Positions 35,288 through 45,343 of a stretch of 64,000 nucleotides of DNA are shown one piece after another. The position numbers were made by a program, and so were the translations under genes. Under the pieces are notes generated by a model. That model was not told the DNA's origin. It saw only the letters and a program-made list of their open reading frames with translations, and made no database searches. Source of the DNA: Kitasatospora purpeofusca (GTDB lineage Bacteria; Actinomycetota; Actinomycetes; Streptomycetales; Streptomycetaceae); the NCBI RefSeq assembly GCF_000718025.1, contig NZ_JODS01000007.1:124001-188000 (forward strand), read 5' to 3'. Position 1 is the stretch's first letter. Every line of letters starts with the position of its first letter.

Positions 35288-37873
35288 ATGACGCAGCCTG
35301 CGCAGCCCGCCGAGGACCGGCCGACCGCGGCCCCGGCCGCCGGGGAGAAGCCCGACGGTGCCCACCCGCTCGGGCTGCTGCCCGGCCGGCGCGGCGGTCT
35401 CACCGCCGCCGAGGTGGCCGAACGGGTCGCCCGGGGCGACGTCAACGACGTACCGGTCCGCTCCAGCCGCTCCACCAAGGAGATCGTCCGGGCCAACGTC
35501 TTCACCCGCTTCAACGCGATCATCGGCGTGATGTTCGCGATCATCCTGGTCGTCGGCCCGATCCAGGACGGCCTCTTCGGCCTGGTCATCGTCGCCAACA
35601 CGGCGATCGGCATCATCCAGGAGCTGCGCGCCAAGAAGACCCTGGACAGCCTGGCGCTGATCGGCGAGGCCCGACCGCAGGTCCGCCGCGACGGCACGGT
35701 CCAGCAGATCGCCGTCGGCGAGATCGTGCTGGACGACACCGTGCTGCTGGGCATCGGGGACAAGGTGATCGTCGACGGCGAGGTCACCGAGGCGGACGGT
35801 CTGGAGATCGACGAGTCCCTGCTCACCGGCGAGCCCGACCCGGTCCTCAAGCAGCCCGGCGACCAGGTGATGTCCGGCAGCTTCGTGGTGGCCGGCGCGG
35901 GCACCTTCACCGCCACCAAGGTCGGCCGCGAGGCGTACGCGGCGCAGCTGGCCGAGGAGGCCAGCCGGTTCACGCTGGTGAAGTCGGAGCTGCGCAGCGG
36001 CATCGACAGCATCCTGCGGTTCATCACCTGGCTGCTGATCCCGACCGCGGTCGGTCTGATCATCAGCCAGCTGGCGGTGGAGGGCCGCGACTGGCGCGAG
36101 GCGGTCCGCCGGATGATCGCCGGGATCGTGCCGATGGTGCCCGAGGGCCTGGTGCTGCTGACCTCGGTGGCCTTCGCGATCGGGGTGATCCGGCTGGGCC
36201 GCAAGCAGTGCCTGGTCCAGGAGCTGCCCGCGATCGAGGGCCTGGCCCGGGTGAACACCGTCTGCCTGGACAAGACCGGCACCCTCACCGAGGGCGGCAT
36301 GGACCTGGTGGACCTGCGGGTGCTCGGCGCCGACGCGGACGGCGGGGACGCCGGGGCCGCCGACGAGCGCGGCGCGCTGGACGACCGGGGCACCCTCAAG
36401 GAGACCGTCGAGCAGGCGCTGGCGGTGATGGCCGGGGCCGACGCCCGCCCCAACGCGTCCATGCAGGCCGTCATCGACGCCTACGGCGACGGCCGGGAGA
36501 CCACCGGCCGGGACGCCGCGGTCGGCGGCCCGCAGTCCCCCGACGGCGACGGCCCGGAGGCCGGCCGGGGAGCCCCCGGGGCCCGTGGCGGCTGGCGGGT
36601 GATCGAGGCGATGCCGTTCTCCTCCGCCCGCAAGTGGAGCGGCGTCCAGCTGCTGGAGCCGCGCGGCGGCGAGGCCAGCTGGCTGCTCGGCGCGCCCGAC
36701 GTCCTGCTGCCGGCCGGCCACCCGGCGCTGGCCGAGGTCGACGAGCTGGGCGCCCAGGGCCTGCGGGTCCTGCTGCTCGGCCGCACACCCGTCCCGCTGG
36801 ACGCCCCGGACCCGGCCGCCGGACTGCGCCCGCTCGCCCTGGTGGTGCTCCAGCAGCGGCTGCGCGAGGACGCCGCCGACACCCTGCGCTACTTCGAGAG
36901 CCAGCAGGTCGAGGCGAAGGTGATCTCCGGCGACGCGGCCGTCTCGGTCGGCGCGGTCGCCGCCCACCTCGGCCTGCCCGGCGCCGACCATCCGGTGGAC
37001 GCCCGCACCCTGCCCCGCGAGCCGGAGGCGCTGGCCGACCTCGCCGAGCGCACCACCGTCTTCGGCCGGGTCACCCCGCAGCAGAAGCGCGAGCTGGTCG
37101 GCGCGCTCCAGGCGCGCGGGCACACCGTGGCGATGACCGGCGACGGCGTCAACGACGTGCTGGCGCTCAAGGACGCGGACATCGGCGTGGCGATGGGCAG
37201 CGGCAGCGACGCGACCAAGGCGGTCGCCCAGATCGTGCTGCTGAACAACTCCTTCGCGGTGATGCCCTCGGTGGTCGCCGAGGGCCGCCGGGTGATCGGC
37301 AACATCGAGCGGGTGGCCGGGCTGTTCCTGGTCAAGACGGTCTACTCGGTGCTGCTGGCGCTGCTGGTGATCTTCACCCACTCGCCGTACCCGTTCCTGC
37401 CCCGGCACTCCACCGTGCTGTCCACCCTGACGATCGGTGTGCCGGCCTTCTTCCTGGCGCTCGCGCCCAACAACGAGCGCGCCCGCACCGGCTTCGTGCG
37501 CCGGGTGCTGCGGCTGGCGATCCCGGGCGGCGTCATCGCCGGCACGGCGACCTTCACCGCGTACGCGCTGGCCCGGGCCAACCACGCCACCGACCTCGAG
37601 TCGGACACCAGCGTGGCCACCCTGACGCTGTTCCTGGTCGCCATCTGGGTGCTGGCGATCGTGGCCCGCCCGTACAACTGGTGGCGGGTGCTGCTGATCG
37701 CCACCATGTGCGGCGGCTTCGCGCTGGTGATGACCGTGCCGTGGCTCTCCGACTTCTTCCAGCTCTCGCTGTCCGGCACCCGGGACCCGTGGCTCGGGGT
37801 GGGCATCGCGGTGACCGCCGGGCTGGTGCTGGAAGTGGTCTGGCGGATCATGCGGCGCCGGCTCGATGATTGA
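35288..37873 (+). CDS. P-type cation ATPase, CtpE-like
   Basis: An 861-residue ion pump. The actuator motif TGEP is at 180-183, the membrane ion-site motif PMVPEGL at 282-288, the phosphorylated Asp328 in DKTGTLT, and the hinge TGDGVNDV after VTPQQKRE. The VPEGLVLLTSVAFA form is that of mycobacterial CtpE, a calcium importer, rather than heavy-metal pumps (no CPx, no N-terminal metal domain). About 10 helices. Substrate by analogy Ca2+, not proven. Gly/Asp-rich insertions in the nucleotide domain (near residues 340-360 and 400-430) are longer than usual. Confidence 0.9.
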   Translation: MTQPAQPAEDRPTAAPAAGEKPDGAHPLGLLPGRRGGLTAAEVAERVARGDVNDVPVRSSRSTKEIVRANVFTRFNAIIGVMFAIILVVGPIQDGLFGLVIVANTAIGIIQELRAKKTLDSLALIGEARPQVRRDGTVQQIAVGEIVLDDTVLLGIGDKVIVDGEVTEADGLEIDESLLTGEPDPVLKQPGDQVMSGSFVVAGAGTFTATKVGREAYAAQLAEEASRFTLVKSELRSGIDSILRFITWLLIPTAVGLIISQLAVEGRDWREAVRRMIAGIVPMVPEGLVLLTSVAFAIGVIRLGRKQCLVQELPAIEGLARVNTVCLDKTGTLTEGGMDLVDLRVLGADADGGDAGAADERGALDDRGTLKETVEQALAVMAGADARPNASMQAVIDAYGDGRETTGRDAAVGGPQSPDGDGPEAGRGAPGARGGWRVIEAMPFSSARKWSGVQLLEPRGGEASWLLGAPDVLLPAGHPALAEVDELGAQGLRVLLLGRTPVPLDAPDPAAGLRPLALVVLQQRLREDAADTLRYFESQQVEAKVISGDAAVSVGAVAAHLGLPGADHPVDARTLPREPEALADLAERTTVFGRVTPQQKRELVGALQARGHTVAMTGDGVNDVLALKDADIGVAMGSGSDATKAVAQIVLLNNSFAVMPSVVAEGRRVIGNIERVAGLFLVKTVYSVLLALLVIFTHSPYPFLPRHSTVLSTLTIGVPAFFLALAPNNERARTGFVRRVLRLAIPGGVIAGTATFTAYALARANHATDLESDTSVATLTLFLVAIWVLAIVARPYNWWRVLLIATMCGGFALVMTVPWLSDFFQLSLSGTRDPWLGVGIAVTAGLVLEVVWRIMRRRLDD

Positions 37874-37912
37874 GCCACGAACCGGAGGGGTTCGGCGACG
37901 GGGGGTACCGCG

Positions 37913-38149
37913 ATGGGGCGCAGGGGCGGGGAACTGGAGGCCTTCGCGGCCTTCCTGGGCGGACTGCTGGTCACCGGGCTGCTGGCCGGGCTGCTGGTGG
38001 GGGTCGGTGCGCTCGCGCACATCGAGGCGGGCCCGCTGCTGACCAAGGCGGTGGCGGCGGTGCTCACCGCCACCTGGGTGCTGAGCACGCTCGCGCTCTA
38101 CCTGCGGATGATCGCCCGCGGCCGGACCCGCTCCGGCTCCCGCTCCTGA
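37913..38149 (+). CDS. small two-helix membrane protein (DUF6332-like?)
   Basis: A 78-residue protein with two helices (FLGGLLVTGLLAGLLVGVGAL and VAAVLTATWVLSTLALYL) and basic ends (MGRRGG; RGRTRSGSRS). GGGGGG lies ahead of ATG 37913. The size and pattern resemble the small streptomycete DUF6332 proteins, but the match is only by eye. It starts 39 bases after the P-type ATPase and may share its transcript. Confidence 0.62.
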   Translation: MGRRGGELEAFAAFLGGLLVTGLLAGLLVGVGALAHIEAGPLLTKAVAAVLTATWVLSTLALYLRMIARGRTRSGSRS

Positions 38150-38214
38150 CCGGCGCCGTTCCCGACCGACGTTGCTCCTGACCGGGGCCGTTCCCGACCG
38201 ACGAGAACCGGACG

Positions 38215-38258
38215 CGCCGGAGCCGGACCCGCCCTCGTCGGCGGCTCCGGCTCCGGCG
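38215..38258. terminator. hairpin terminator between convergent genes
   Basis: Exact 12-bp stem CGCCGGAGCCGG (38215-38226) with its complement (38247-38258) and a 20-base loop, between the small membrane protein gene and the sacsin-like gene. Confidence 0.6.
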
Positions 38259-38263
38259 TCCCG

Positions 38264-41200
38264 TCAGCCCTCGAAGTCCCGGGCCGCGGACAGCTCGTAG
38301 GCCCGGTCCGGCTCGCTCAGTGCGGCCAGCACCTCGAATCGGCGGTGCCACTGCCCCACCGACCAGGCCAGGCCCGCGGCCAGCCCCTCCGGGGTGGCCG
38401 CGTGCAGCAGCCCGGGCACCGGCGGCAGCTCGAACTCGTCGTCCTCGTCGGCCTCCTCGGCCGACTCCGGGTCGTACGGCGCCTCCGGGGTGTCCGCCGC
38501 GCCGTCCCAACGCCAGTCGACGGCCGCCTCCTCCCCGTCCGGGCCGACCACCAGCAGCTCCTCGTGCTCCTCGTACGCCACCGGGCAGCCGGGCAGCAGT
38601 TCCCGCACCACCGCCGGCACCCGGTGCAGCGCACCCTGGGAGAGCACCCGCCCGCCGGCCACCTCGCTGGCCAGCGAGACGTGCAACCGCTCGGCGAGGT
38701 CCGCGGCCAGCGCCGGGGCGACCGGCAACAGCGGGTGGTCGTGCAGCAGCTCGACCAGGTCGGGGGCGTCCGCGACGACCGCCTCGGTGGCGTCCACCAC
38801 CACGGTCCGGTCCGGCCGCCGCCCGGTGGCGCGGTCCATCGGCGGGACCGCCCTGACCACGTCCAGCGCCTCGATCCGGTCCGTGCCGACCCGGGCCAGC
38901 GCGCTGTGGATGCCGTGCAGCTGGCGGTGCCCGATCTCGGCGTCCGGGTCGGTCAGCCGGTCCAGCACCTCGTCCGGACCGTGCGGCTCGGCGAGCAGCG
39001 CGGCCAGCGTGGTGCGCACCCCCAGCGCGTGCAGGAACTGCTCGTCCAGGGTGGTGCGGGCCTCGTCGTAGAGGCCGCGCAGCAGCGGGTCCGCGCCGGC
39101 CGCGCGCAGCCCGGCGGGCTCGCGGCCGTCCAGCACCGGATGGTCGCGCAGCCACCAAGCGGTGTACGGCGGCAGGTCGGCGTACGAGCCGTCCGGCAGC
39201 AGGGTGCGGACGGGGGTGACCACGGCGTCCCGGTACGGCGGGCGGGCCAGCGTGGCGAGCGCCTGCGGCCAGGCGTCGTCGTCCACCAGGTCCAGATCGC
39301 GGACGACGAGCAGCTCGGCGGCGACCGGCGGAACACCGATCGTGTCCCCGTCGTCGGCGTGCAGCGCCTCCAGCGCGTCCTCGGCCCAGTCGGCCAGTCC
39401 GTCCGGAGCCTCGTCGATCAGCCCGGTGGGGTGGCCGCCGGCCGCCCGGTCGGCGGGCGCGGTGGGGTCGAGCCGCTCCAGGTCGTCCGGGTCGAGCACC
39501 ACGTCCTCGGCCCGGACCAGCGCGAACTCGGCGAGCACGCCGACCGCGGCCAGCACCTCCGGGCCCCAGCGCTCCAGCAGCTCGTCGTCCACCCAGGCGG
39601 CGTCGTCCTCGCGCGCCAGCGCGGCGAACGGGCTGTCGGGAAGCAGGAGCTCACCGGCCCGGGCGGGCTCGCCCTCGTCGTCGAGCAGGGCCAGCCGGCC
39701 CAGCCACGGGTGCTCGCCGGAGGCCGGGGCGGCGGCCCGGACGAGCGCCAGCACGGCGTCGGCGAGGTCGGCGGCGGCGTCCGGGTCGTCCTCGGCCAGC
39801 TCGTAGGAGCGCAGGACGGCGGCCCGCACCTCGGGCGTGTCCAGCACCCCGGCGGGGGTGGCCGCGCCCGCGCCCAGCTTGGCCAGCAGCGGGTGGGAGG
39901 CCTCCGGGTGGGCGAGCCGCAGGTCGAGCACCGCGAGCGCGTCGGCCAGCGCCTCCGGGTAGCCGGGGAAGGCCGCCCAGTCGGCGTCGTCGGAGGGCAG
40001 CAGGACCCGGCGCGGACCGGTGACCGTCCGCCCGTCGGCGAGCGGCACCGGCAGCGCGCCGAGCGCCTCCGGATCGGCGCCGCCGAGCGCCGCGTACAGG
40101 TTGCGCCACCAGGCCGGCTCCCGGTCCAGGCCGCCCAGCTGGTCGACCACCTCGGCGAGCGGGACCCGGCGCACATTCAGCACCCGCAGCTCGGTGCGGC
40201 GTTCCAGACCGGCCGGCAGCAGGCCGGGGAAGATCGGCGCCAGCGCCTCGACCACCGAGCCGTCCGCGCCCTCCAGCAGGGTGGCGTCCCGGGGCCGCAG
40301 CGCCGGGGTGCCCTCCTCGACCGGCGCCGGGTGCGGCAGGAACGGCGTCCCGGGCAGCCGGGAGAGCACGGCGGCGCGCAGCGCGTTGTCCAGCGCGCCC
40401 CGGCCGAGCGGCCCGGGCACCAGGCCGAGCGAGCCGAGGTCGCCGCCGCGGGCGCGCAGCAGCTCGGCGTAGGCGTCGGCGGCCCGCTCGGTGAGGAAGT
40501 CGGCGAGCGCGCCGGGGGCGACGTGCCGCCGGGTGGAGTCCAGCGGGTAGGAGGCGATCAGCAGCGCGGGCAGGTCCAGCGGCTCGTCGCTCGGGGTGGG
40601 CGCGTGCAGCACCGGGGCGATCGCCGGCCGCTGCGGGTCCCCGCCGTCGGAGACCGGTACCGCCCAGGTCACCGTCCAGTGCGGGCGGGCGCGCTCCTCG
40701 GTGGGCCGGTCGGCGAGCAGCTCGACGTCGAGCGGTCCGGCCGCCCCGACGGTCTGCCAGACGGTGCGCCGCGGCTGCCCGTCGGCGTCGTCGGTGATGG
40801 TGACCTCGCTGATCTCCGCCCCGGTGGCCCGGCCGGACGGCGCCGGGAGGGCCGCGTCCGGACGCGGCGCGGCGGCCGAGCGGGTCAGGGTGCGGGTGCC
40901 GTCCGAGGTCTCCACCACGACCTCGGCCAGGCCGGGCAGGGTGAGCAGCAGCGCGTCGTCGATGCCGGCCAGCAGCCGGCGGGTGAGGTCCTCGGCGGCC
41001 GCGTCGCGCAGCGGCAGCACCACCACCGTGTCGTACCCGTCGGGCGCGGGGCCCTCGGCGGCGAACGGCAGCCGCAGCAGCGGCACATGGCCGTCCCGGC
41101 GGCGCAGCTCCTCGTCCAGGACGGGCTGCGCCTCGGCCAGCGACCTGGCCTCGCCGAGCGACCAGCGCACACCGCCGGCCGCGCCGAGCACGGCGGGCTC

Positions 41201-41608
41201 GTCGGTGACCGCGAGGACGGCGGCGAAGCCGACCCCGAACCGGCCGACGGTGCTGTCCCGGTCGCCGCGCTTGGAGGAGGCTCGCAGGGTGGAGAGCGAC
41301 TCGACGGCCGCCGCGTCCAGCGGCGCACCGGTGTTCGCGGCGGCCAGCACGCCGTCGGCCAGGGTGAGCCGGAGCCGGCCCGGTCCCTGCCCGGCGCGGA
41401 CGGCGGCGTCGGCGGCGTTCTGCGCCAGCTCGACGACCAGCCGGTCGCGGTAGCCGCCGAGGGCCAGCTCCTCCTCGGCGTTGGCGTCCTCCCGGAACCT
41501 GGCCGGGGAGGCGGCCCAGGCGTCCAGCACCCGGCGACGCAGTTCGGCACTGCCGAAGGGGTCCGCGAGGCGCTCGTCCGTGCCGCTGCCGAGAATCCGA
41601 GGTTCCAC
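38264..41608 (-). CDS. sacsin N-terminal ATP-binding-like protein (GHKL ATPase)
   Basis: A 1114-residue protein. The N-terminal 230 residues are an Hsp90/sacsin-type GHKL ATPase: N-box VVELAQNAADA, the G1 region LAAANTGAPLD, and the lid motif GRFGVGFAAVLAVTDEP. The remaining 850 residues are a repetitive Leu/Asp/Pro-rich helical body, ending in an acidic stretch (ESAEEADEDDEFE). Large actinobacterial proteins of this class are conserved beside DUF3027 genes; a chaperone or DNA-related role is proposed only by fold. The start is GTG 41608. Confidence 0.88.
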   Translation of the reverse strand: MEPRILGSGTDERLADPFGSAELRRRVLDAWAASPARFREDANAEEELALGGYRDRLVVELAQNAADAAVRAGQGPGRLRLTLADGVLAAANTGAPLDAAAVESLSTLRASSKRGDRDSTVGRFGVGFAAVLAVTDEPAVLGAAGGVRWSLGEARSLAEAQPVLDEELRRRDGHVPLLRLPFAAEGPAPDGYDTVVVLPLRDAAAEDLTRRLLAGIDDALLLTLPGLAEVVVETSDGTRTLTRSAAAPRPDAALPAPSGRATGAEISEVTITDDADGQPRRTVWQTVGAAGPLDVELLADRPTEERARPHWTVTWAVPVSDGGDPQRPAIAPVLHAPTPSDEPLDLPALLIASYPLDSTRRHVAPGALADFLTERAADAYAELLRARGGDLGSLGLVPGPLGRGALDNALRAAVLSRLPGTPFLPHPAPVEEGTPALRPRDATLLEGADGSVVEALAPIFPGLLPAGLERRTELRVLNVRRVPLAEVVDQLGGLDREPAWWRNLYAALGGADPEALGALPVPLADGRTVTGPRRVLLPSDDADWAAFPGYPEALADALAVLDLRLAHPEASHPLLAKLGAGAATPAGVLDTPEVRAAVLRSYELAEDDPDAAADLADAVLALVRAAAPASGEHPWLGRLALLDDEGEPARAGELLLPDSPFAALAREDDAAWVDDELLERWGPEVLAAVGVLAEFALVRAEDVVLDPDDLERLDPTAPADRAAGGHPTGLIDEAPDGLADWAEDALEALHADDGDTIGVPPVAAELLVVRDLDLVDDDAWPQALATLARPPYRDAVVTPVRTLLPDGSYADLPPYTAWWLRDHPVLDGREPAGLRAAGADPLLRGLYDEARTTLDEQFLHALGVRTTLAALLAEPHGPDEVLDRLTDPDAEIGHRQLHGIHSALARVGTDRIEALDVVRAVPPMDRATGRRPDRTVVVDATEAVVADAPDLVELLHDHPLLPVAPALAADLAERLHVSLASEVAGGRVLSQGALHRVPAVVRELLPGCPVAYEEHEELLVVGPDGEEAAVDWRWDGAADTPEAPYDPESAEEADEDDEFELPPVPGLLHAATPEGLAAGLAWSVGQWHRRFEVLAALSEPDRAYELSAARDFEG

Positions 41609-41728
41609 TGGACCTGCCGCCTTCCGCCGCCCTGTTGTGCCCTACGGGGGGCATTCTTCCCTGCCGCGGGGACAGTCCCGGACACACCCCCGGAGCAGCC
41701 GGCCCGCCCGGACCGCGGCGGGGACGAC

Positions 41729-41761
41729 GGCGGCCCGCCCCACGGGGTGGGACGGGCCGCC
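41729..41761 (-). terminator. hairpin after DUF3027 gene
   Basis: Two 15-base arms (41729-41743, 41747-41761) with one mismatch and a three-base loop, 15 bases past the DUF3027 stop and upstream of the sacsin-like gene on the same strand. Confidence 0.6.
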
Positions 41762-41775
41762 GGACGTGACGATCC

Positions 41776-42672
41776 CTAGGAGTGGCCGAGCTCCTCGGTG
41801 GGGGCGTCGGGCTCGACCGAGCCGGAGAGCCGGTCGGGGTGCAGCGTCAGCGGCTCGACCACCAGCTCGTCCAGGATCAGCGCGGCCGGCGCCGGCGGGG
41901 CCGGGATGACGGCCGCCTCGGAGTGCCCGCCGCAGCCGTAGGCGAAGGAGACGATCTGGCCGTCGGCCGGACCGAACTCGTTGCCGCAGACCCCGAAGGC
42001 CTGGCCCAGCGAGCCGCCGATGGGGATCAGGAAGCCGCAGGTGACACAGCCGGCCGGGGCGGACTGCGCCATCGGCGTCTGCGCGCCGTGGGCCTTCTCC
42101 CAGCGGTCGGCGGCCAGGTGCAGGCCGAGCCGGGACAGCACCCGGCTGCGGCCCATGCCCAGCTCGTCGGCGACGGCCCGGATCTGGGCCCGGACCGGGG
42201 CCGGCTGGACCGCCGGGTCGTCGCTGACCAGCACGTCCTCCTGGGCGGCCTGGGCCAGCGCGGAGTTCGGCGCGGGCTCGTCCTCGCCGCTCCAGCCCGG
42301 CTCCAGCCGCACGTCGTCGGCGTCGGTGGGGAGCAGGTCGCCGGGGCCCATGTCGCCCGGGCGCAGCCGCTCGCTCCACGGCACCCACTGCGGGGCCAGC
42401 ACGGCGTCGGGGCCCGGCAGCAGGACGACCTCGTCCAGCGTCACGTTCTTGGCCCTCGGTGCGCGCGCCACCGTGACCGCCCAGTGCCAGCCGCGGTAGG
42501 CCGCGTCCAGGCACTCGAAGGTGTGGGTCACGACACGGTCGGTCTCGGCCTGGACACCCAGGTGCCCCCCGACGGTCTCGGCACCGACAGCGTCCTCGGC
42601 GGCCTGACGGGCGAGTTCGACGGCCTCGGCACAGAGCCGATCAGGGGTACGGCTTCGCATCGCTGCACTCAC
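41776..42672 (-). CDS. DUF3027 protein
   Basis: A 298-residue actinobacterial conserved protein: RSRTPDRLCAEAVELARQAA at the N-terminus, GYRGWHWAVTVARA-like strand (here AYRGWHWAVTVARAPRAK), VPWSERLRPGDMGPGDLLPT, and a Cys pair in the C-terminal part (CVTCGFLIPIGG... VCGNEF... YGCGGHSE) that could bind zinc. The start GTG 42672 (SAAMRSRTPDRL) matches the family start; GAGAAT lies seven bases upstream, so it is probably leaderless. Divergent from the MFS gene. Function unknown. Confidence 0.9.
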   Translation of the reverse strand: MSAAMRSRTPDRLCAEAVELARQAAEDAVGAETVGGHLGVQAETDRVVTHTFECLDAAYRGWHWAVTVARAPRAKNVTLDEVVLLPGPDAVLAPQWVPWSERLRPGDMGPGDLLPTDADDVRLEPGWSGEDEPAPNSALAQAAQEDVLVSDDPAVQPAPVRAQIRAVADELGMGRSRVLSRLGLHLAADRWEKAHGAQTPMAQSAPAGCVTCGFLIPIGGSLGQAFGVCGNEFGPADGQIVSFAYGCGGHSEAAVIPAPPAPAALILDELVVEPLTLHPDRLSGSVEPDAPTEELGHS

Positions 42673-42984
42673 GGCGTCGATTCTCTCCCATTTCTTCTGT
42701 CGCCCACGGCGAGTTGCCTTTTCCGTCGCGGCTCGGATTCCCTCGTCCATTCTGCGCGACTGCGGCCTGCCGCGGATACCGGCCGCGCCGCTGGTCCGGT
42801 CCGCCGGCGCCGGTCGGGCACTCGGGCGGACTCTGGGCAGGCTACCCGCCGGTCGGCCACCGGGCACAGTCCGGGGCGTTCCGGAGTGGATCCGGGGCGT
42901 CCGGGACGGGAACGGCGGCCCCCGCTCGCGCGGCGCGGAGCGGAATCCCGCGTCGTCCTCCCGATTCTGGGGCAGGATGGGCAT

Positions 42985-44685
42985 GTGGCGGACGAGAAAC
43001 CGTCGCAGCACGCACTGCACGCCTCGCAGGCCGGCAGCCCCGACGAAGCGAACGCCGTGCCGCGACAGCAGTCTCCGGTCCACGCCGCGGGGGAACCGCG
43101 GTCGGTGGACCCCTCCTCACTGCCCGCCGCAGAGTCGGCCGGCGCCCCTGCGGACGGACCGGACGGCCCTGCCCCGGCCCCGGTGGGGACGGCGGCGGGC
43201 GGCGGCCAGGACCCGCCGGACGACCGGGACGGGCCGGACGGGCACGACGAACAGGACGACGGCGACGGCGAGGAGCAGCGCCGGCACTTCCTGGTCCGCA
43301 CCGCCTCCGCCGCCGGATCCCGGACCGGCAAGGTGGTGCACGGCACCGGCCGCCGGATCCGCCGGGCCACCGCCGCCGAGGGCGCCGGCGAGTCCGGCCT
43401 GGCCAAGCTGATCGAGCTGCACGCCCTGAACGCGTTCGGGGACATGCTCATCACCGTGGCGCTCGCCTCCACGATCTTCTTCTCGGTACCGACCGGCGAG
43501 GCCCGCGGCCGGGTGGCGCTCTACCTCCTCGTCACCATGGCGCCGTTCGCCCTGCTGGCCCCGGTGATCGGCCCGCTGCTGGACCGGCTGCCGCACGGCC
43601 GCCGGGCCGCCATGGCGATGTCGATGCTGGCCCGCGCGGTGCTCGCCTGGACCATGGCCGGCGTGGTGACCGGCGGCGGGCTGGCGCTCTACCCGGAGGC
43701 GCTCGGCGTCCTGGTCGCGTCCAAGGCGTACGGGGTGGTGCGCAGCGTCGTGGTGCCCCGGCTGCTGCCCAGCCGGCTGTCGCTGGTGAAGGCGAACTCC
43801 CGGGTCACCCTGGCCGGGCTGCTGGCCACCATGGTCGCGGCCGGGGTCGGCGGGCTGCTGCACCTCATCGGTCCCGGCTGGCCGCTGCGCGGCGCCTTCC
43901 TGGTCTTCGTGGCCGGCACCCTGATGGCCTTCCACCTGCCGCACACGGTGGACTCGGCCAAGGGCGAGCAGCGGGCCGTGCTGCACGCCGAGGAGCACCC
44001 GCCGGGCCACCACGGCGTCCTGCACGGCCGGAACGCCCCCGCGCCGGAGCCCCCGCCGGAGCCGGCCGCGGGGCAGCGGCCCAAGGCCTCGCTGCGCACC
44101 GTCGGGCCCTCGGTGATCCTGGCCCTGCGGGCGATGGCGGCGATGCGCTGGCTGGTCGGCTTCCTGGTGATGTTCCTGGCGTTCCTGCTCCGCGAGGAGC
44201 CGATCGGCGGCCTGCAGCCGACCCTGGCGCTCGGGCTGGTGGCGCTGGCCGCGGGGACGGGCAACGCGATCGGTTCGGCGCTCGGGTCGTGGCTGCGGCC
44301 CCGCAGCCCGGAGATGACGGTCACCGCGATGCTGCTGCTGGCCGGCTGCGCCACCGCCGCCGCCGCGCTCTGGTACAGCACCGTCACCGTGGTGACGGTG
44401 GCCGCGGCGGCCGGGATGGCGGCCTCGCTGGGCAAGCTGTCGCTGGACGCGCTGATCCAGCGGGACGTGCCCGAGTCGGTGCGGACCTCGGCCTTCGCCC
44501 GCTCGGAGACCCTGCTCCAGATGTCCTGGGTGGCGGGCGGCGCGGTCGGCATCCTGCTGCCGCTGAACGGCGCGCTGGGTCTCTCGGTGGCCGCCGCCGT
44601 AGTCGGCGCGGTGCTGCTGTGGACGTTCCGCTCGCTCCTGCGGGTGGGTGTGCGCCACCGGCCCGCCGCGCCCCGGGTGGCGTGA
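42985..44685 (+). CDS. MFS transporter with long disordered N-terminus
   Basis: A 566-residue protein. The first 140 or so residues are Asp/Gly/Pro-rich and disordered, ending in basic RTGKVVHGTGRRIRRAT. After that come about 12 helices (LNAFGDMLITVALAST, LYLLVTMAPFALLAPVIGPLLDRL, and so on), with the loop DRLPHGRR of the MFS signature. GTG 42985 is chosen by family order and a CAGGAT -10-like word six bases upstream. The substrate is unknown. Its place between DUF3027 and the menaquinone genes is the usual streptomycete order. Confidence 0.85.
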   Translation: MADEKPSQHALHASQAGSPDEANAVPRQQSPVHAAGEPRSVDPSSLPAAESAGAPADGPDGPAPAPVGTAAGGGQDPPDDRDGPDGHDEQDDGDGEEQRRHFLVRTASAAGSRTGKVVHGTGRRIRRATAAEGAGESGLAKLIELHALNAFGDMLITVALASTIFFSVPTGEARGRVALYLLVTMAPFALLAPVIGPLLDRLPHGRRAAMAMSMLARAVLAWTMAGVVTGGGLALYPEALGVLVASKAYGVVRSVVVPRLLPSRLSLVKANSRVTLAGLLATMVAAGVGGLLHLIGPGWPLRGAFLVFVAGTLMAFHLPHTVDSAKGEQRAVLHAEEHPPGHHGVLHGRNAPAPEPPPEPAAGQRPKASLRTVGPSVILALRAMAAMRWLVGFLVMFLAFLLREEPIGGLQPTLALGLVALAAGTGNAIGSALGSWLRPRSPEMTVTAMLLLAGCATAAAALWYSTVTVVTVAAAAGMAASLGKLSLDALIQRDVPESVRTSAFARSETLLQMSWVAGGAVGILLPLNGALGLSVAAAVVGAVLLWTFRSLLRVGVRHRPAAPRVA

Positions 44686-44786
44686 GCGGCCGCCGCGCCG
44701 GCCCGCGCCCGGGGCGACGTCCGGGGCGACGTCCGGGGACAACACGCGGTTGCCGACCCCCGCGTAGCGTGATCGCGAAAGCCCGG

Positions 44787-44792
44787 TAGCCT
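44787..44792 (+). promoter_or_regulatory. -10 of leaderless promoter (44800 gene)
   Basis: TAGCCT ends seven bases before ATG 44800; no ribosome site. The menaquinone genes mqnB and mqnD follow closely and may be transcribed from here. Confidence 0.4.
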
Positions 44793-44799
44793 CTGACGC

Positions 44800-45333
44800 A
44801 TGAGCCTCAGCACCCGCGTCATCGCCGGCCTCGGCGCCGTCGTCGTCATCGCCGCCGGCACGGTCGGCGGGTCCATTGCCTTCGCGTCCAGCCAGCACGA
44901 GATCAGCGACCACCGCGTCACGCTGGTCGTCGGCAACTCCTCGACGGTCAAGGACCCCTTCTGCTTCAACGAGGGCAAGCCGCTGACCGAGCAGCAGCAG
45001 GAGGAGTGCCAGGACAAGGCCGGCAAGGCTCTGGACGAGGGCACCCTCCCCAAGTCCGACGTCACCATGAGCGACCGGATCGGCGTCGGCGTGAGCCCCG
45101 ACGTGGCCGACCGCGGCTGGTGGGCCAACACCAACGGCGGCCAGCAGGCGCAGGGCGGCCGGTTCATCCTGGCCACCGCGGCCAAGGACGCCACCTACTC
45201 GGGCTCGGTGCCGGCCAGCAAGGCGCTCAACTCCTCCGGCAAGACCCTGGTCACCGTGGTCGAGAGCGACCCGAAGCAGCCGGACGCGATCTACGGCGTG
45301 TGGTACTTCCAGCTGAACACCCAGGACAGCTGA
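44800..45333 (+). CDS. secreted/membrane-anchored DUF2771-like protein
   Basis: A 177-residue protein. An N-terminal hydrophobic helix (VIAGLGAVVVIAAGTVGGSIAF) acts as signal or anchor. The outside part is a small beta domain with Cys pairs (DPFCFNEG, EECQDKAG), SDVTMSDRIGVGVSPDVADRGWW and the ending IYGVWYFQLNT. The position just before mqnB is that of DUF2771 proteins in streptomycetes, and the strand pattern agrees. Function unknown. Confidence 0.78.
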   Translation: MSLSTRVIAGLGAVVVIAAGTVGGSIAFASSQHEISDHRVTLVVGNSSTVKDPFCFNEGKPLTEQQQEECQDKAGKALDEGTLPKSDVTMSDRIGVGVSPDVADRGWWANTNGGQQAQGGRFILATAAKDATYSGSVPASKALNSSGKTLVTVVESDPKQPDAIYGVWYFQLNTQDS

Positions 45334-45343
45334 CGGTCGACCG

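Noticed and set aside
34643..38020. Upstream extension of the purine permease frame to a 1613-residue protein
   Set aside because: The part beyond 34642 is antisense to the DUF2530 and P-type ATPase genes and low in complexity; the permease start at 34642 has a good ribosome site.
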